Below, piece by piece: positions 1-6,551 of a stretch of DNA of 20,426 bases. Source of the stretch: an uncultured Methanofollis sp. Lineage in GTDB: Archaea > Halobacteriota > Methanomicrobia > Methanomicrobiales > Methanofollaceae. Both the position numbers and the translations under genes were made by a program. Below the pieces are notes generated by a model that searched no databases, was not told where the DNA came from, and saw only the letters and a program-made list of their open reading frames with translations. How positions within the stretch are numbered: the first letter of the stretch is position 1; each line of letters starts with the position of its first letter. The stretch is from positions 1 to 20,426 of the forward strand of contig NZ_CALFSA010000190.1 in assembly GCF_937919355.1 (NCBI RefSeq), written 5' to 3'.

Positions 1-262
1 CGCCAAGAGGTGTCCCATTCTTTTCGAGTGCGTGGGAGATCGCCACGATTTTGGTGGCGTCGACGTCCGGGATCTCCATGGTCTGCCTAGTGGTGAGGTG
101 CACCTCGCCTTTTCCGTATCTTTTGGCGATCCGTGCAATACCCCTCATCTTCTCAATGGAGAGGACACCCGCAGGGATCCTGACCCTGATCGCACAGAGG
201 TCGGGGTTCCTCTGCGTGATCACGCCACCCCGTGTATAGATGGCTTTGTCCTGCTGTATCAT
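1..262 (-). CDS. Siroheme sulfite/nitrite reductase-like protein, N-terminal part (cut by window edge)
   Basis: Only the first 87 residues are visible; the gene continues past base 1. The protein begins MIQQDKAIYTRGG and contains HLTTRQTMEIP at about residues 55-65, the hallmark of the ferredoxin-like half-domain of siroheme sulfite and nitrite reductases (NIR_SIR_ferr family). Methanogens carry several small sulfite-reductase-like proteins and the larger F420-dependent Fsr. The start here lacks an N-terminal F420H2 dehydrogenase (FpoF-like) domain, so a small dissimilatory-type homologue is more likely than Fsr. The siroheme and 4Fe-4S binding cysteines would lie further downstream and cannot be seen, so activity is unproven. 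The ATG at 262 is chosen because a TATA-like box lies 28 bases upstream, which suggests a leaderless message. The frame stays open a little upstream, so a longer start is possible. Confidence 0.75.
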   Translation of the reverse strand, partial: MIQQDKAIYTRGGVITQRNPDLCAIRVRIPAGVLSIEKMRGIARIAKRYGKGEVHLTTRQTMEIPDVDATKIVAISHALEKNGTPLG

Positions 263-285
263 CAGGAATAGATGCAGGAGACGAG

Positions 286-294
286 CATAAAAAG
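286..294 (-). promoter_or_regulatory. TATA-like box of the sulfite-reductase-like gene
   Basis: On the minus strand this reads CTTTTTATG, centred 28 bases before the ATG at 262. That spacing places transcription initiation on or next to the start codon. Read by eye, not by a scored model. Confidence 0.45.
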
Positions 295-305
295 GTGTAT
301 GCGCC

Positions 306-1019
306 CTAGACTGCAAGGGCGATAATGGCCGCTGCCCGTGCGATCTCGTTCGAGGCACCGGCAACGTCGCCGTTCACGCCGCCGAAGAGACGATACGCAA
401 GTGCGATGAGGAGGGCGGTGACGATGCTGGTTGCGAGGAGGGCCTTCACAAGAGAGGCCGGGTCGACCAGGAGGGCGAGCGGGACGACCGGGAGGAGGGC
501 AAGGACCGCGAACCAGGGTTGCGCAAAGCCGTGAAGGTAGGCATGGATACCTTCATGGAATGGTGTGCCGAAGGCGGTGATCCAGGCCATGGCAAGTTTT
601 GCGCAGACCTCGGCGGTCAGGACGGCGAGTGGGATCGAGGCGACGGTGGAAAGACCCTGAACCGCGAGGAGGGTCGTGAGGATGCCGCAGGCGACGCCCC
701 CGGCACCGATCTGCCTGTCAGTGAGGGCGGTGATCCGCTTTTCCCGGCTACCGTGCGCCATCAGACCGTCACCGAGGTCGAGGAGGCCGTCGAAGTGGTT
801 TGCTCCCGAGATGACGATCGCCGTGGCGACGGCGGCGGCCGCGGCAAGGCCGGGGTTGCCGGAGAGGAGGAAGGCGATGCCTGCGGCACACCCTCCGATG
901 ACCCACCCTGCCAGGGGGTAGAGCCAGGAGTGGCGGGCGAAGGCGTCGAAGTCTGCAGGTCGTCCGAGGGGGAGGACAGTGCAGAACTGCAGGAGAGCGC
1001 GTACAGGTTTGAGGGTCAT
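306..1019 (-). CDS. cobS: Adenosylcobinamide-GDP ribazoletransferase (cobalamin synthase)
   Basis: A 237-residue membrane protein of the CobS family, near the usual 240-250 residues. CobS joins adenosylcobinamide-GDP to alpha-ribazole (or its phosphate) in the membrane, the step that completes the nucleotide loop of cobalamin. The family signature HFDGLLDLGDGLMAHGS spans about residues 75-91, with acidic residues D77, D81 and D84 likely to bind Mg2+. The TDRQIGAGG stretch near 100-108 matches the second conserved loop. Hydrophobic stretches at about 33-52, 56-73, 107-140 and 160-237 suggest several membrane spans. The ATG at 1019 is chosen because it starts at the conserved MTLKPVRALLQF N-terminus; the same frame stays open 519 bases further upstream, but that part is a shadow of cobT. 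The gene is divergent from cobT, with which it shares a 108-base promoter region. Confidence 0.9.
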   Translation of the reverse strand: MTLKPVRALLQFCTVLPLGRPADFDAFARHSWLYPLAGWVIGGCAAGIAFLLSGNPGLAAAAAVATAIVISGANHFDGLLDLGDGLMAHGSREKRITALTDRQIGAGGVACGILTTLLAVQGLSTVASIPLAVLTAEVCAKLAMAWITAFGTPFHEGIHAYLHGFAQPWFAVLALLPVVPLALLVDPASLVKALLATSIVTALLIALAYRLFGGVNGDVAGASNEIARAAAIIALAV

Positions 1020-1097
1020 TCTGAGTAGGTATGTGAGGTGTTCCCGGCGATAAGTCCTGCGTCGCCGTACTGCTCTCCTGCCGTGACGACGAGGAGA

Positions 1098-1105
1098 CTT
1101 TAATG
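1098..1105 (+). promoter_or_regulatory. TATA-like box of cobT
   Basis: CTTTAATG centred about 26-27 bases before the cobT ATG at 1128, consistent with a leaderless transcript. No Shine-Dalgarno sequence lies at the right distance from that ATG, which agrees with this reading. Confidence 0.45.
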
Positions 1106-1127
1106 TCAGACTCGTTCTATACCGTGT

Positions 1128-2138
1128 ATGGCATTTCTCTCCGAAGTTCCTTCGATAAAGTTCTCCCGGCCGCTCTTTGCGAGCGTGCTCGGTAACACCG
1201 CGCTCTCTATGGTGCCCGGTGTCTCCGGGGCCGGGCCGTCGCCCCAGAAGACGGTCTTCACCCCGATCCTGGACGCAGAACTGATCACCACCGGGGCGAT
1301 CACTTCCATGCCCTGCAAACCGAACACCCCGACCGGGTGCCCGACGCCGGCGGTGATCACCAAGTCGATGATGGCCCTCACCGGCATCGAACCTGTATTC
1401 GTGAATGCCGGTATGTTCAACAGACCAACCGTGCCGTGTATCGACGTCTACGGCTCTGCTGGCGGTGACCCCAGGAAAGGCGAGGCCGTGCCGGAGGCGC
1501 GTGCCCTCTTTGCCGCGGGTGAGAGGGTCGGCCGTCACCTCTCCCGTTGCGCCGACCTCCTCGTCCTCGGCGAGTGCGTCCCCGGCGGAACAACGACGGC
1601 CCTCTGCGTTTTGCGTGCCCTCGGCTATGAGGCGCGGGTCTCAAGCAGTTTCATCACTAACCCTGTAGGCCTGAAGGAGGAGATCTGCCGGGCGGTGATG
1701 GAGAAGGTCGAGAAGGCCGAGATCCTGGACTCCCTCGACGTCGTGCGGATCGGCGGTGACCCCATGATGCCGGTGGCTGCCGGTATTGCGAGTACCTATA
1801 CAGGCACCCTGGTCTTTGCCGGCGGCACCCAGATGCTCGCCGTCGACGCCGTCCTGAAGGGCCTCGGGAAGAAGACCGTCCCGATTGCGACGACCGAATA
1901 TGTGCGGAGAGACGCTTCGGCGAATGTCGAGGCGATTGCCGCCGCGATCGGCGTGAAGGCCTACTTCGTCGACCCGGATTTCGGGACCATCGGTGACAGC
2001 GGGATCGCCCGGTACTGCGAGGGCGAGGTGAAAGAGGGCATGGGTGCCGGCGGTGCCATGTTCCTGGCGCGGCTCATGGGCCACTCCCCCGAGGAGATAA
2101 GGTCCACCATCCTCTCGACCGCGATCTCCTTCCGCTGA
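1128..2138 (+). CDS. cobT: Archaeal-type nicotinate-nucleotide--dimethylbenzimidazole phosphoribosyltransferase (CobT-like)
   Basis: A 336-residue protein of the archaeal CobT family, which differs clearly in sequence from bacterial CobT. It activates the lower-ligand base by transferring phosphoribose from nicotinate mononucleotide, giving alpha-ribazole phosphate or the equivalent for another base. Visible landmarks are GAGPSPQKT at 34-42, a GECVPGGTTTA loop at 148-158 and an alternating Rossmann-like pattern, all typical of the archaeal group. Which base it uses in this organism cannot be read from the sequence; methanogens often make 5-hydroxybenzimidazolyl or other corrinoids. The ATG at 1128 follows a TATA-like box by about 27 bases. 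The ATG at 1103 is out of frame. The gene is divergent from cobS and precedes guaA by 35 bases, but guaA appears to have its own promoter. Confidence 0.85.
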   Translation: MAFLSEVPSIKFSRPLFASVLGNTALSMVPGVSGAGPSPQKTVFTPILDAELITTGAITSMPCKPNTPTGCPTPAVITKSMMALTGIEPVFVNAGMFNRPTVPCIDVYGSAGGDPRKGEAVPEARALFAAGERVGRHLSRCADLLVLGECVPGGTTTALCVLRALGYEARVSSSFITNPVGLKEEICRAVMEKVEKAEILDSLDVVRIGGDPMMPVAAGIASTYTGTLVFAGGTQMLAVDAVLKGLGKKTVPIATTEYVRRDASANVEAIAAAIGVKAYFVDPDFGTIGDSGIARYCEGEVKEGMGAGGAMFLARLMGHSPEEIRSTILSTAISFR

Positions 2139-2140
2139 AA

Positions 2141-2150
2141 AATGATATAC
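2141..2150 (+). promoter_or_regulatory. TATA-like box of the guaA glutaminase gene
   Basis: AATGATATAC just after the cobT stop codon, centred about 28 bases before the ATG at 2174. It supports independent, leaderless transcription of the next three genes. A second AT-rich stretch at 2154-2160 is too close to the start to serve as its box. Confidence 0.45.
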
Positions 2151-2173
2151 CCTGATATATCCATACTTTTTTG

Positions 2174-2728
2174 ATGCTTCCCATTTTTGTCGTGAACAAC
2201 CATGGGCAATTCAACCACCTCATCCACCGCAAACTGCGGGATATGGAGATCGAGGTGGCGATGGTCCCGAACACCACCCTGCCGGCAGAGGTGGAGAAGG
2301 GGTGTTGCGGGATCATTCTCGGCGGCGGGCCCACCCTTGAGCGCGCCGGCAATTGCGCCGCATATCTGGACCTTGGACTGCCCGTGCTCGGCATCTGCCT
2401 TGGCCTCCATATCATTGCGACGGCACGTGGCGGCATTGTCGGTCCGGGCGCCCACGGGGGATACGGCGGTGTCTCCGTCGACATCGCAGGGAAGAGTGCG
2501 ATCCTTGCAGGCTATCCTGACCAGATCCATGTCTGGGCCTCGCACGCTGACGAGGTGAAGAGAGTCCCGGAGGGCTTTACCGTCTATGCCCACTCAGATA
2601 TCTGCCCTGTCGAAGCGATGGGGTCTGAGGAGGACCGCGTTTACGGCGTCCAGTGGCACCCTGAGGTGAGCCACACTGAGAACGGCGACCTGATCTTCCG
2701 CAACTTCGAGAGGATATGCGGGGAGTAG
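2174..2728 (+). CDS. guaAA: GMP synthase, glutamine amidotransferase subunit A
   Basis: A 184-residue class I glutamine amidotransferase. In archaea GMP synthase is split: this subunit hydrolyses glutamine and passes ammonia to a separate ATP-pyrophosphatase subunit (GuaAB), which converts XMP to GMP. The nucleophile is C75 in GICLG, and the partner residues H162 and E164 lie in QWHPEV. The N-terminus MLPIFVVNNHGQFNHLIHR is typical of the archaeal subunit and separates it from bacterial GuaA, anthranilate synthase or HisH. Length fits the family. The ATG at 2174 is preferred over an upstream TTG at 2171 because of the TATA-like box 28 bases upstream. The pyrophosphatase subunit is not in this window. 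The end overlaps the next gene by 13 bases. Confidence 0.92.
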   Translation: MLPIFVVNNHGQFNHLIHRKLRDMEIEVAMVPNTTLPAEVEKGCCGIILGGGPTLERAGNCAAYLDLGLPVLGICLGLHIIATARGGIVGPGAHGGYGGVSVDIAGKSAILAGYPDQIHVWASHADEVKRVPEGFTVYAHSDICPVEAMGSEEDRVYGVQWHPEVSHTENGDLIFRNFERICGE

Positions 2729-3258
2729 ACGACCTCGCCGACGAGGTCATGGGGATCGGGTTTGCCTGCACGCGCTGCGGCGCCTGCTGCACCGAGGTCT
2801 CCGACGATTCAAACCTTGTCATTGTCTCGCCTTCTGAGGTCAGGGCGGTGGCGGGGGCGGCAGGCATCCCTGTCAAGGAGGTCGCCGACCCCTACCCAGA
2901 ATTTCTGGACGGGGAAGACGGTCGGCGTTTCACCTTCGACTGGTGTCTGCAGCGGGAAGAGGGGCACTGCCGCTTTCTTTCCGGGAAAAAGTGCACGGTG
3001 TACGCCGCCCGGCCCTGGATCTGTCGAACCTATCCCTTTATGCTTGACGGCGACCGACTGATCGTCTCTGAATGTCCGGGTGTAGGGAGGCCGATCGGCC
3101 GGGAGGATGCGGTTGCCCTCGCTCGCACCCTGCTCGAAAGGCAGAAGGCCGAGATCAGGGAGGAAGCAGGGATCAGGGCGGTCATGAAGGCCGGGCCTCT
3201 CCCTTCAGGAAGTGTTGCGGTGATTGACAGCGAAGGAGTGTGGGTCGTCCATGGGTGA
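2716..3258 (+). CDS. YkgJ-family CxxCxxCC metal-binding protein
   Basis: A 180-residue protein of the YkgJ/CxxCxxCC family, thought to chelate zinc or an iron-sulfur cluster; its cellular role is unknown. The signature CTRCGACC places cysteines at 18, 21, 24 and 25, followed by C77, C85, C93, C103 and C120 and the conserved stretch AARPWICRTYPF (97-108), which is standard for the family. No signal peptide or membrane segment is visible, so it is probably cytosolic. The ATG at 2716 overlaps guaA by 13 bases, which suggests translational coupling. An internal ATG at 2749 (MGIGFACTRCG) just before the first cysteine is an alternative start. It overlaps the TraB-family gene downstream by 8 bases. 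The link to GMP synthesis is by position only. Confidence 0.82.
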   Translation: MRGVDDLADEVMGIGFACTRCGACCTEVSDDSNLVIVSPSEVRAVAGAAGIPVKEVADPYPEFLDGEDGRRFTFDWCLQREEGHCRFLSGKKCTVYAARPWICRTYPFMLDGDRLIVSECPGVGRPIGREDAVALARTLLERQKAEIREEAGIRAVMKAGPLPSGSVAVIDSEGVWVVHG

Positions 3259-4453
3259 GATCAGGCTCGTCGGGACGGCGCATGTGTCGGAGAAGAGTGT
3301 CGAAGAAGTACGGGCGGCGATAGAGGAGTTTGCCCCCGATATCGTCGGGGTCGAACTTGACGCCGGGCGGTATGCCGCCCTCAGGAAGGAGCAGGCGCCG
3401 CCGAAGGTGGATGACATCCTGAAGTCCGGAAACTTCTCGCAACTTCTTTTTCAGTGGACTCTTGCCTATCTCCAGCGCAAGATCGGGATGGACGTCGGGG
3501 TGGAACCCGGCGCCGAGATGGTCGCAGCCATCGAGGAGGTGGAGACCCGCGGTCTGCCTCTGGCCCTCATCGACCGCGATATCAGGTTGACCCTGACGCG
3601 GTTCTGGCAGGGGATGACCCTCTGGGAGAAGATGAAGATGGTCTACGCCCTTGCTGTCTCTCTCGGCGGGACTGATGACCAGGAACTGGACATCGACGCC
3701 CTGACCCGTCAGGACGTCGTTGCTGTGGCGCTGGAGGAGTTCAGGAAGTTCTCACCGAATGGTGCGCGGGCCCTCATCGACGAGAGGGACGCGTATCTCG
3801 CCCGCCGTCTTATCAACCTCTCGCAGCGCTACGACCGGGTGATGGCGGTGATCGGTGCCGGGCATGTGCAGGGCGTGGGGCGCTACCTTGCGGCGCCCAA
3901 CCTCCTCCCCTCAGACGCCGAACTCACCGCCGCACCGAAGAAGTACCCCTGGGGGAAGATCCTGGGCGGGATCGTCGTCATGATCTTTGCCCTGCTCATC
4001 ATCTCGATTGCCTTCTCGGGCGTCGGCACCAGCGTGCTTGTCTGGGCTATCCTGTACTGGGTGCTCATCCACGGTGTCCTTGCGGCGGTCTTCACCCTTG
4101 TCGCGGGGGGCCACCCTCTCTCGGCGGCGACGGCCTTTGCGGTGGCATGGGCGACCTCGCTCAACCCCCTTGTCGCCGCGGGATGGTTTGCGGCGTTGGT
4201 GGAGGCGAAGATCAGGAAGCCCTCGGCAGCGGACTTCCATAAGATCATGGACTCGGAGACGTTCTCCGAGATGCGGAAGGTCCCGATCTTCCGGGTGGTG
4301 CTCGTCGCCGCCCTTGCCAACGTTGGATCGACTATCGGGACGATCTCCTACTTCGTGTTCATCTCGCCGATCCTCGGGATCGATCCCACGGTGATCATCC
4401 CGCAGGGCTTTGCAAATTTCATTGATTGGCTTGGCAGTCTCCTGCCGTTCTAA
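3251..4453 (+). CDS. TraB/PrgY-family membrane protein
   Basis: A 400-residue protein of the TraB family (named after plasmid-encoded pheromone-shutdown proteins of enterococci; the archaeal role is unknown). The N-terminal domain of about 230 residues has the family motifs GTAHVS (8-13), GVELD (33-37) and GAGHVQG (202-208), which resemble the GumN/TIKI putative metalloprotease fold with histidine and glutamate at the conserved places. The C-terminal part has four likely membrane spans at about 237-257, 262-287, 291-317 and 348-374. It probably sits in the cytoplasmic membrane. The ATG at 3251 is chosen because GGAG lies about 12 bases upstream and the conserved EIRLVGTAHVS follows; an in-frame TTG at 3224 is less likely. 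It overlaps the YkgJ gene by 8 bases and ends a three-gene overlapping set. Confidence 0.85.
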   Translation: MGEIRLVGTAHVSEKSVEEVRAAIEEFAPDIVGVELDAGRYAALRKEQAPPKVDDILKSGNFSQLLFQWTLAYLQRKIGMDVGVEPGAEMVAAIEEVETRGLPLALIDRDIRLTLTRFWQGMTLWEKMKMVYALAVSLGGTDDQELDIDALTRQDVVAVALEEFRKFSPNGARALIDERDAYLARRLINLSQRYDRVMAVIGAGHVQGVGRYLAAPNLLPSDAELTAAPKKYPWGKILGGIVVMIFALLIISIAFSGVGTSVLVWAILYWVLIHGVLAAVFTLVAGGHPLSAATAFAVAWATSLNPLVAAGWFAALVEAKIRKPSAADFHKIMDSETFSEMRKVPIFRVVLVAALANVGSTIGTISYFVFISPILGIDPTVIIPQGFANFIDWLGSLLPF

Positions 4454-4454
4454 C

Positions 4455-4460
4455 TTTTTT
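4455..4460 (+). terminator. T-run terminator after the TraB-family gene
   Basis: Six T residues directly after the stop codon. Archaeal RNA polymerase stops at such T tracts without needing a hairpin. Confidence 0.45.
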
Positions 4461-4570
4461 GGCGATACTTTATGATTATCTCCGCAGATTGCCGCCTTGA
4501 ACCGGGCGGAGGGCAACCTCTCACACCTTCCCTCTTCAGTCTTCGCCGTTTTATCCTAAGGTGGGGGTTT

Positions 4571-4661
4571 GGGGGGCAACGAGCGTTAGCGAGTTCGAGA
4601 AATCTTTGATTTTCGATGAAGCCCCCGGCCTGCGCCGGGGGAAGGTAGTCGACTGGTTTTT
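4571..4661 (+). repeat. Structured intergenic element, possible dispersed repeat or attenuator-like RNA
   Basis: This lies in the 314-base spacer 4454-4767, which holds no convincing gene. CCCCCGGC (4622-4629) and GCCGGGGG (4634-4641) form a perfect 8-base-pair hairpin with a CTGC loop. The same C-run can instead pair with GGGGGC at 4572-4577, which would enclose a smaller hairpin at about 4595-4614. An 8-base palindrome AGTCGACT (4647-4654) and five T residues (4657-4661) follow. The rest of the spacer (4461-4570 and 4662-4735) shows nothing I can name. No transposase or target duplication is visible. The element looks like a repeat seen between genes in related genomes, but that is an impression, not a search result. 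Confidence 0.4.
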
Positions 4662-4735
4662 CTGGGTGCGAGACCTGCGGTAGAAGCCGTCTTTCCCCTA
4701 CCTGCCCCTCTCCGAATCGTGCTCTGCGCACACAA

Positions 4736-4744
4736 ATCTTATCC
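4736..4744 (+). promoter_or_regulatory. TATA-like box of the nitroreductase gene
   Basis: ATCTTATCC centred 28 bases before the ATG at 4768, which supports that ATG over the in-frame GTG at 4759 and suggests a leaderless message. Confidence 0.45.
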
Positions 4745-4767
4745 TATTTCACGGCCTAGTGAGGTGC

Positions 4768-5286
4768 ATGTATCTTGGTCCGAACCTTGGGCTTACCATT
4801 CTCAGGACGCGCCATTCTATCAGACAATACAAGGACGAACCCATCGAGGAGAAGATCGTCAGGGACGCACTCGACTGCGCCCACCTCGCCCCGACGGCAA
4901 GAAACGAACAGCCATGGCTCTTCGGCGTGGTCAAGGAGAAAGAAACCCTGAAGAAGATCGCCGACCTCGCCGATCACGGGAAGTTCATCGCCGGTGCTCA
5001 GGTCTGCTTTGCGGTCTTCGGCAGGAGAGACGCAAAGTATTATCTGGAGGACTGCTCGGCGGCCACCACCCAGCTCATCCTTGGGTTGTGGGCATACGGG
5101 ATCGGTTCCTGCTGGGTAGCCGGAGATAAGAAGGAGTATGCCGAGGACGTGCGTGCGCTCCTTGGCGTCCCTGAGGAGTACACTCTCGTCTCTCTGGTCC
5201 CGGCGGGTTACCCGAAGGACCTGAAAATCGCTGAGAAGAAAGACCTGGACGATCTCGTCTTCCAGGAAAGTTATTCAGAAAATTGA
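4768..5286 (+). CDS. Nitroreductase-family flavoprotein
   Basis: A 172-residue protein of the FMN-dependent nitroreductase family. These enzymes use NAD(P)H, or another reductant in methanogens, to reduce nitro compounds, quinones or flavins; the true substrate is unknown. The N-terminal phosphate-binding stretch RTRHSIRQYKDEPI (13-26), the APTARNEQPW segment (41-50) and the late YGIGSCWVAG (110-119) are family landmarks. Length is typical of small single-domain members. No metal-binding or ferredoxin domain is fused. It lies just upstream of the cobalamin operon, in the same direction, but with a terminator-like hairpin between. A BluB-type role (dimethylbenzimidazole synthesis), which also uses this fold, is not supported: BluB needs oxygen and is somewhat longer. 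The start was chosen from the promoter position. Confidence 0.85.
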   Translation: MYLGPNLGLTILRTRHSIRQYKDEPIEEKIVRDALDCAHLAPTARNEQPWLFGVVKEKETLKKIADLADHGKFIAGAQVCFAVFGRRDAKYYLEDCSAATTQLILGLWAYGIGSCWVAGDKKEYAEDVRALLGVPEEYTLVSLVPAGYPKDLKIAEKKDLDDLVFQESYSEN

Positions 5287-5295
5287 AAGGTGTGT

Positions 5296-5319
5296 GGGGC
5301 TGTTCCCCCGATCTTTTTT
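5296..5319 (+). terminator. Hairpin plus T-run after the nitroreductase gene
   Basis: GGGG (5296-5299) can pair with CCCC (5305-5308) around a short CTGTT loop, followed by six T residues at 5314-5319. It separates the nitroreductase from the cobalamin operon. Confidence 0.5.
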
Positions 5320-5370
5320 CTCCGCTGTAATACCCAGTCTGATCCCGGTGTTTCTTGACCTTTGAAGACA

Positions 5371-5385
5371 AGGGTTATTTACCCT
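5371..5385 (+). promoter_or_regulatory. Promoter of the cbi operon, TATA-like box inside an inverted repeat
   Basis: AGGGT and ACCCT form perfect five-base arms around TATTT. The middle, GGTTATTTACC, is centred 28 bases before the cbiT ATG at 5406, so it fits as the TATA box of a leaderless operon message. A protein bound to the arms would cover the box, so the repeat could be an operator. The short arms could also be chance. Confidence 0.4.
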
Positions 5386-5405
5386 GCGCAAATCACCTTT
5401 ACTAC

Positions 5406-5936
5406 ATGGACAGGGGACTTTCGGGTGGCCCGACACAGGACGAGGTGGCGGCCGTGGCGCTCTGGCACCTCGGGATCGTGCCGGGGTGCACCGTCGCCGA
5501 GGTCGGGTGCGGCACGGGGAAGATCGCGGTCGCCGCCGCCCGCACGGCCGGACGGGTGATCGCCATCGACCGCCGCCCCGAGGCGGCTGCTGTGGCACGG
5601 CAGTCTGCTGCTGAGGCTGGAGCCGGGAATATCGAGGTAGTCTGCGGGGAGGCCGCGGAGGTCCTCCCTGCCGCCGGACCCCTCGGCGCCGCGTTTGTCG
5701 GGGGCTCCCGAGACCTTGAAGAGGTGCTCGGCGTCCTCGCCCGCACGGTGCGGGGTCGGATCGTCGTCGACTGCGTCCTCCTGGAGACCCTGGATCGGGC
5801 TGTGAAGGAGATGCAGCGCCTCGGGATATTCAGGGAGGCCGTCTCCCTCCAGGTCGCCCGCACCCATCCCCTCGGTACAGGCCTGATGTTTCGGCCGGCA
5901 AATCCGGTCTGGCTCGTCATCGGGGAGGTGGCCTGA
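5406..5936 (+). CDS. cbiT: Cobalt-precorrin-6B C15-methyltransferase (decarboxylating)
   Basis: A 176-residue SAM-dependent methyltransferase of the CbiT family, which methylates C15 and removes the acetate carboxyl at C12 in the anaerobic cobalamin route. In some organisms it is fused to CbiE as CobL; here the two are separate genes at opposite ends of the operon. The family N-terminus GGPTQDEV (7-14) and the SAM-binding motif AEVGCGTGKIA (31-41) are present. A Rossmann-like pattern follows, with AIDRRPEA marking the acidic end of strand two. The ATG at 5406 sits 28 bases after the TATA-like box; an in-frame TTG at 5355 would overlap the promoter and add residues the family lacks. It is the first gene of the operon; cbiL starts on the base after its stop codon. 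Confidence 0.9.
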   Translation: MDRGLSGGPTQDEVAAVALWHLGIVPGCTVAEVGCGTGKIAVAAARTAGRVIAIDRRPEAAAVARQSAAEAGAGNIEVVCGEAAEVLPAAGPLGAAFVGGSRDLEEVLGVLARTVRGRIVVDCVLLETLDRAVKEMQRLGIFREAVSLQVARTHPLGTGLMFRPANPVWLVIGEVA

Positions 5937-6551
5937 GTGCTCGTCGGCGTGGGCATCGGCCCCGGCGACCCCGAACTCCTCACCGTGAAGGCAGCACGCC
6001 TGATCAGGGAGGCGGACGCCGTCTTCGTGCCGGGCAGGGTGGCGGCGGCGATCATCGCCCCGTACCGCACCGACGTCGAGGTCCTCTCCTTCCCCATGAC
6101 TGACGACGAGGCATATATCTCCCGGTGCATCGAGGAGAACGCGGAGAGGATCGCCCCCCACGCGCGGGACGGCCTTGCCGTCTTCTGCATCCTCGGCGAC
6201 CCGAACTTCTATGGCACCTTCTCCCGCCTGACGGAGGTGCTCAAAAGGCGCCACCCTGACGTGGAGTGTGCGACCGTGCCGGGCATCAGCGCCATCACTG
6301 CCTTCGCCTCGGTCGCGGGCGTCCACGTCGCAGGCGGCATCGGAGTGAGCGACGGGTCCGATGAGGAGGCGCGCCTCCTCCTGAAGGTGAAGAAACCAAA
6401 GGAGACGGCGGAGCGTCTCCGTTCCGAGGGTTTCGACGACTTCGTGCTGGTCGAGAGGATGTACATGGACGGTCAGCAGGTCGTCAGGAACGACGCCCTC
6501 CCCGAGGAGAGCAGTTATTTCAGTGTGCTGTTTGCGAGGAAGAAGAGATGA
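5937..6551 (+). CDS. cbiL: Cobalt-factor II C20-methyltransferase
   Basis: A 204-residue tetrapyrrole methylase. CbiL adds the C20 methyl to cobalt-sirohydrochlorin, which marks the ring for contraction. The SAM-binding loop GIGPGDPELLT is at 6-16, and the second family motif CILGDPNFYGTFS at 84-96, in which GDP..YG is diagnostic of tetrapyrrole methylases. F-Y-G-T-F-S separates CbiL from the other methylases in this operon. The start is a GTG at 5937, directly after the cbiT stop, with GGGGAGGTGG just upstream as a good ribosome binding site. It is somewhat shorter than bacterial CbiL of about 230 residues. The end overlaps cbiF by four bases (ATGA). Confidence 0.9.
   Translation: MLVGVGIGPGDPELLTVKAARLIREADAVFVPGRVAAAIIAPYRTDVEVLSFPMTDDEAYISRCIEENAERIAPHARDGLAVFCILGDPNFYGTFSRLTEVLKRRHPDVECATVPGISAITAFASVAGVHVAGGIGVSDGSDEEARLLLKVKKPKETAERLRSEGFDDFVLVERMYMDGQQVVRNDALPEESSYFSVLFARKKR

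Noticed and set aside
1020..1538. Upstream extension of the cobS reading frame
   Set aside because: The extra residues lie over cobT on the opposite strand, are arginine-rich and low in complexity, and do not belong to CobS; the family start is at 1019.
4450..4731. Minus-strand open frame of 93 codons in the spacer
   Set aside because: It starts in GC-rich repeat-like DNA, has no family resemblance or ribosome site, and crosses the T-run after the TraB-family gene.
5287..5405. Possible cobalamin riboswitch before cbiT
   Set aside because: No B12-box-like conserved core is visible, the inferred message has no leader, and such riboswitches are not expected in methanogens.
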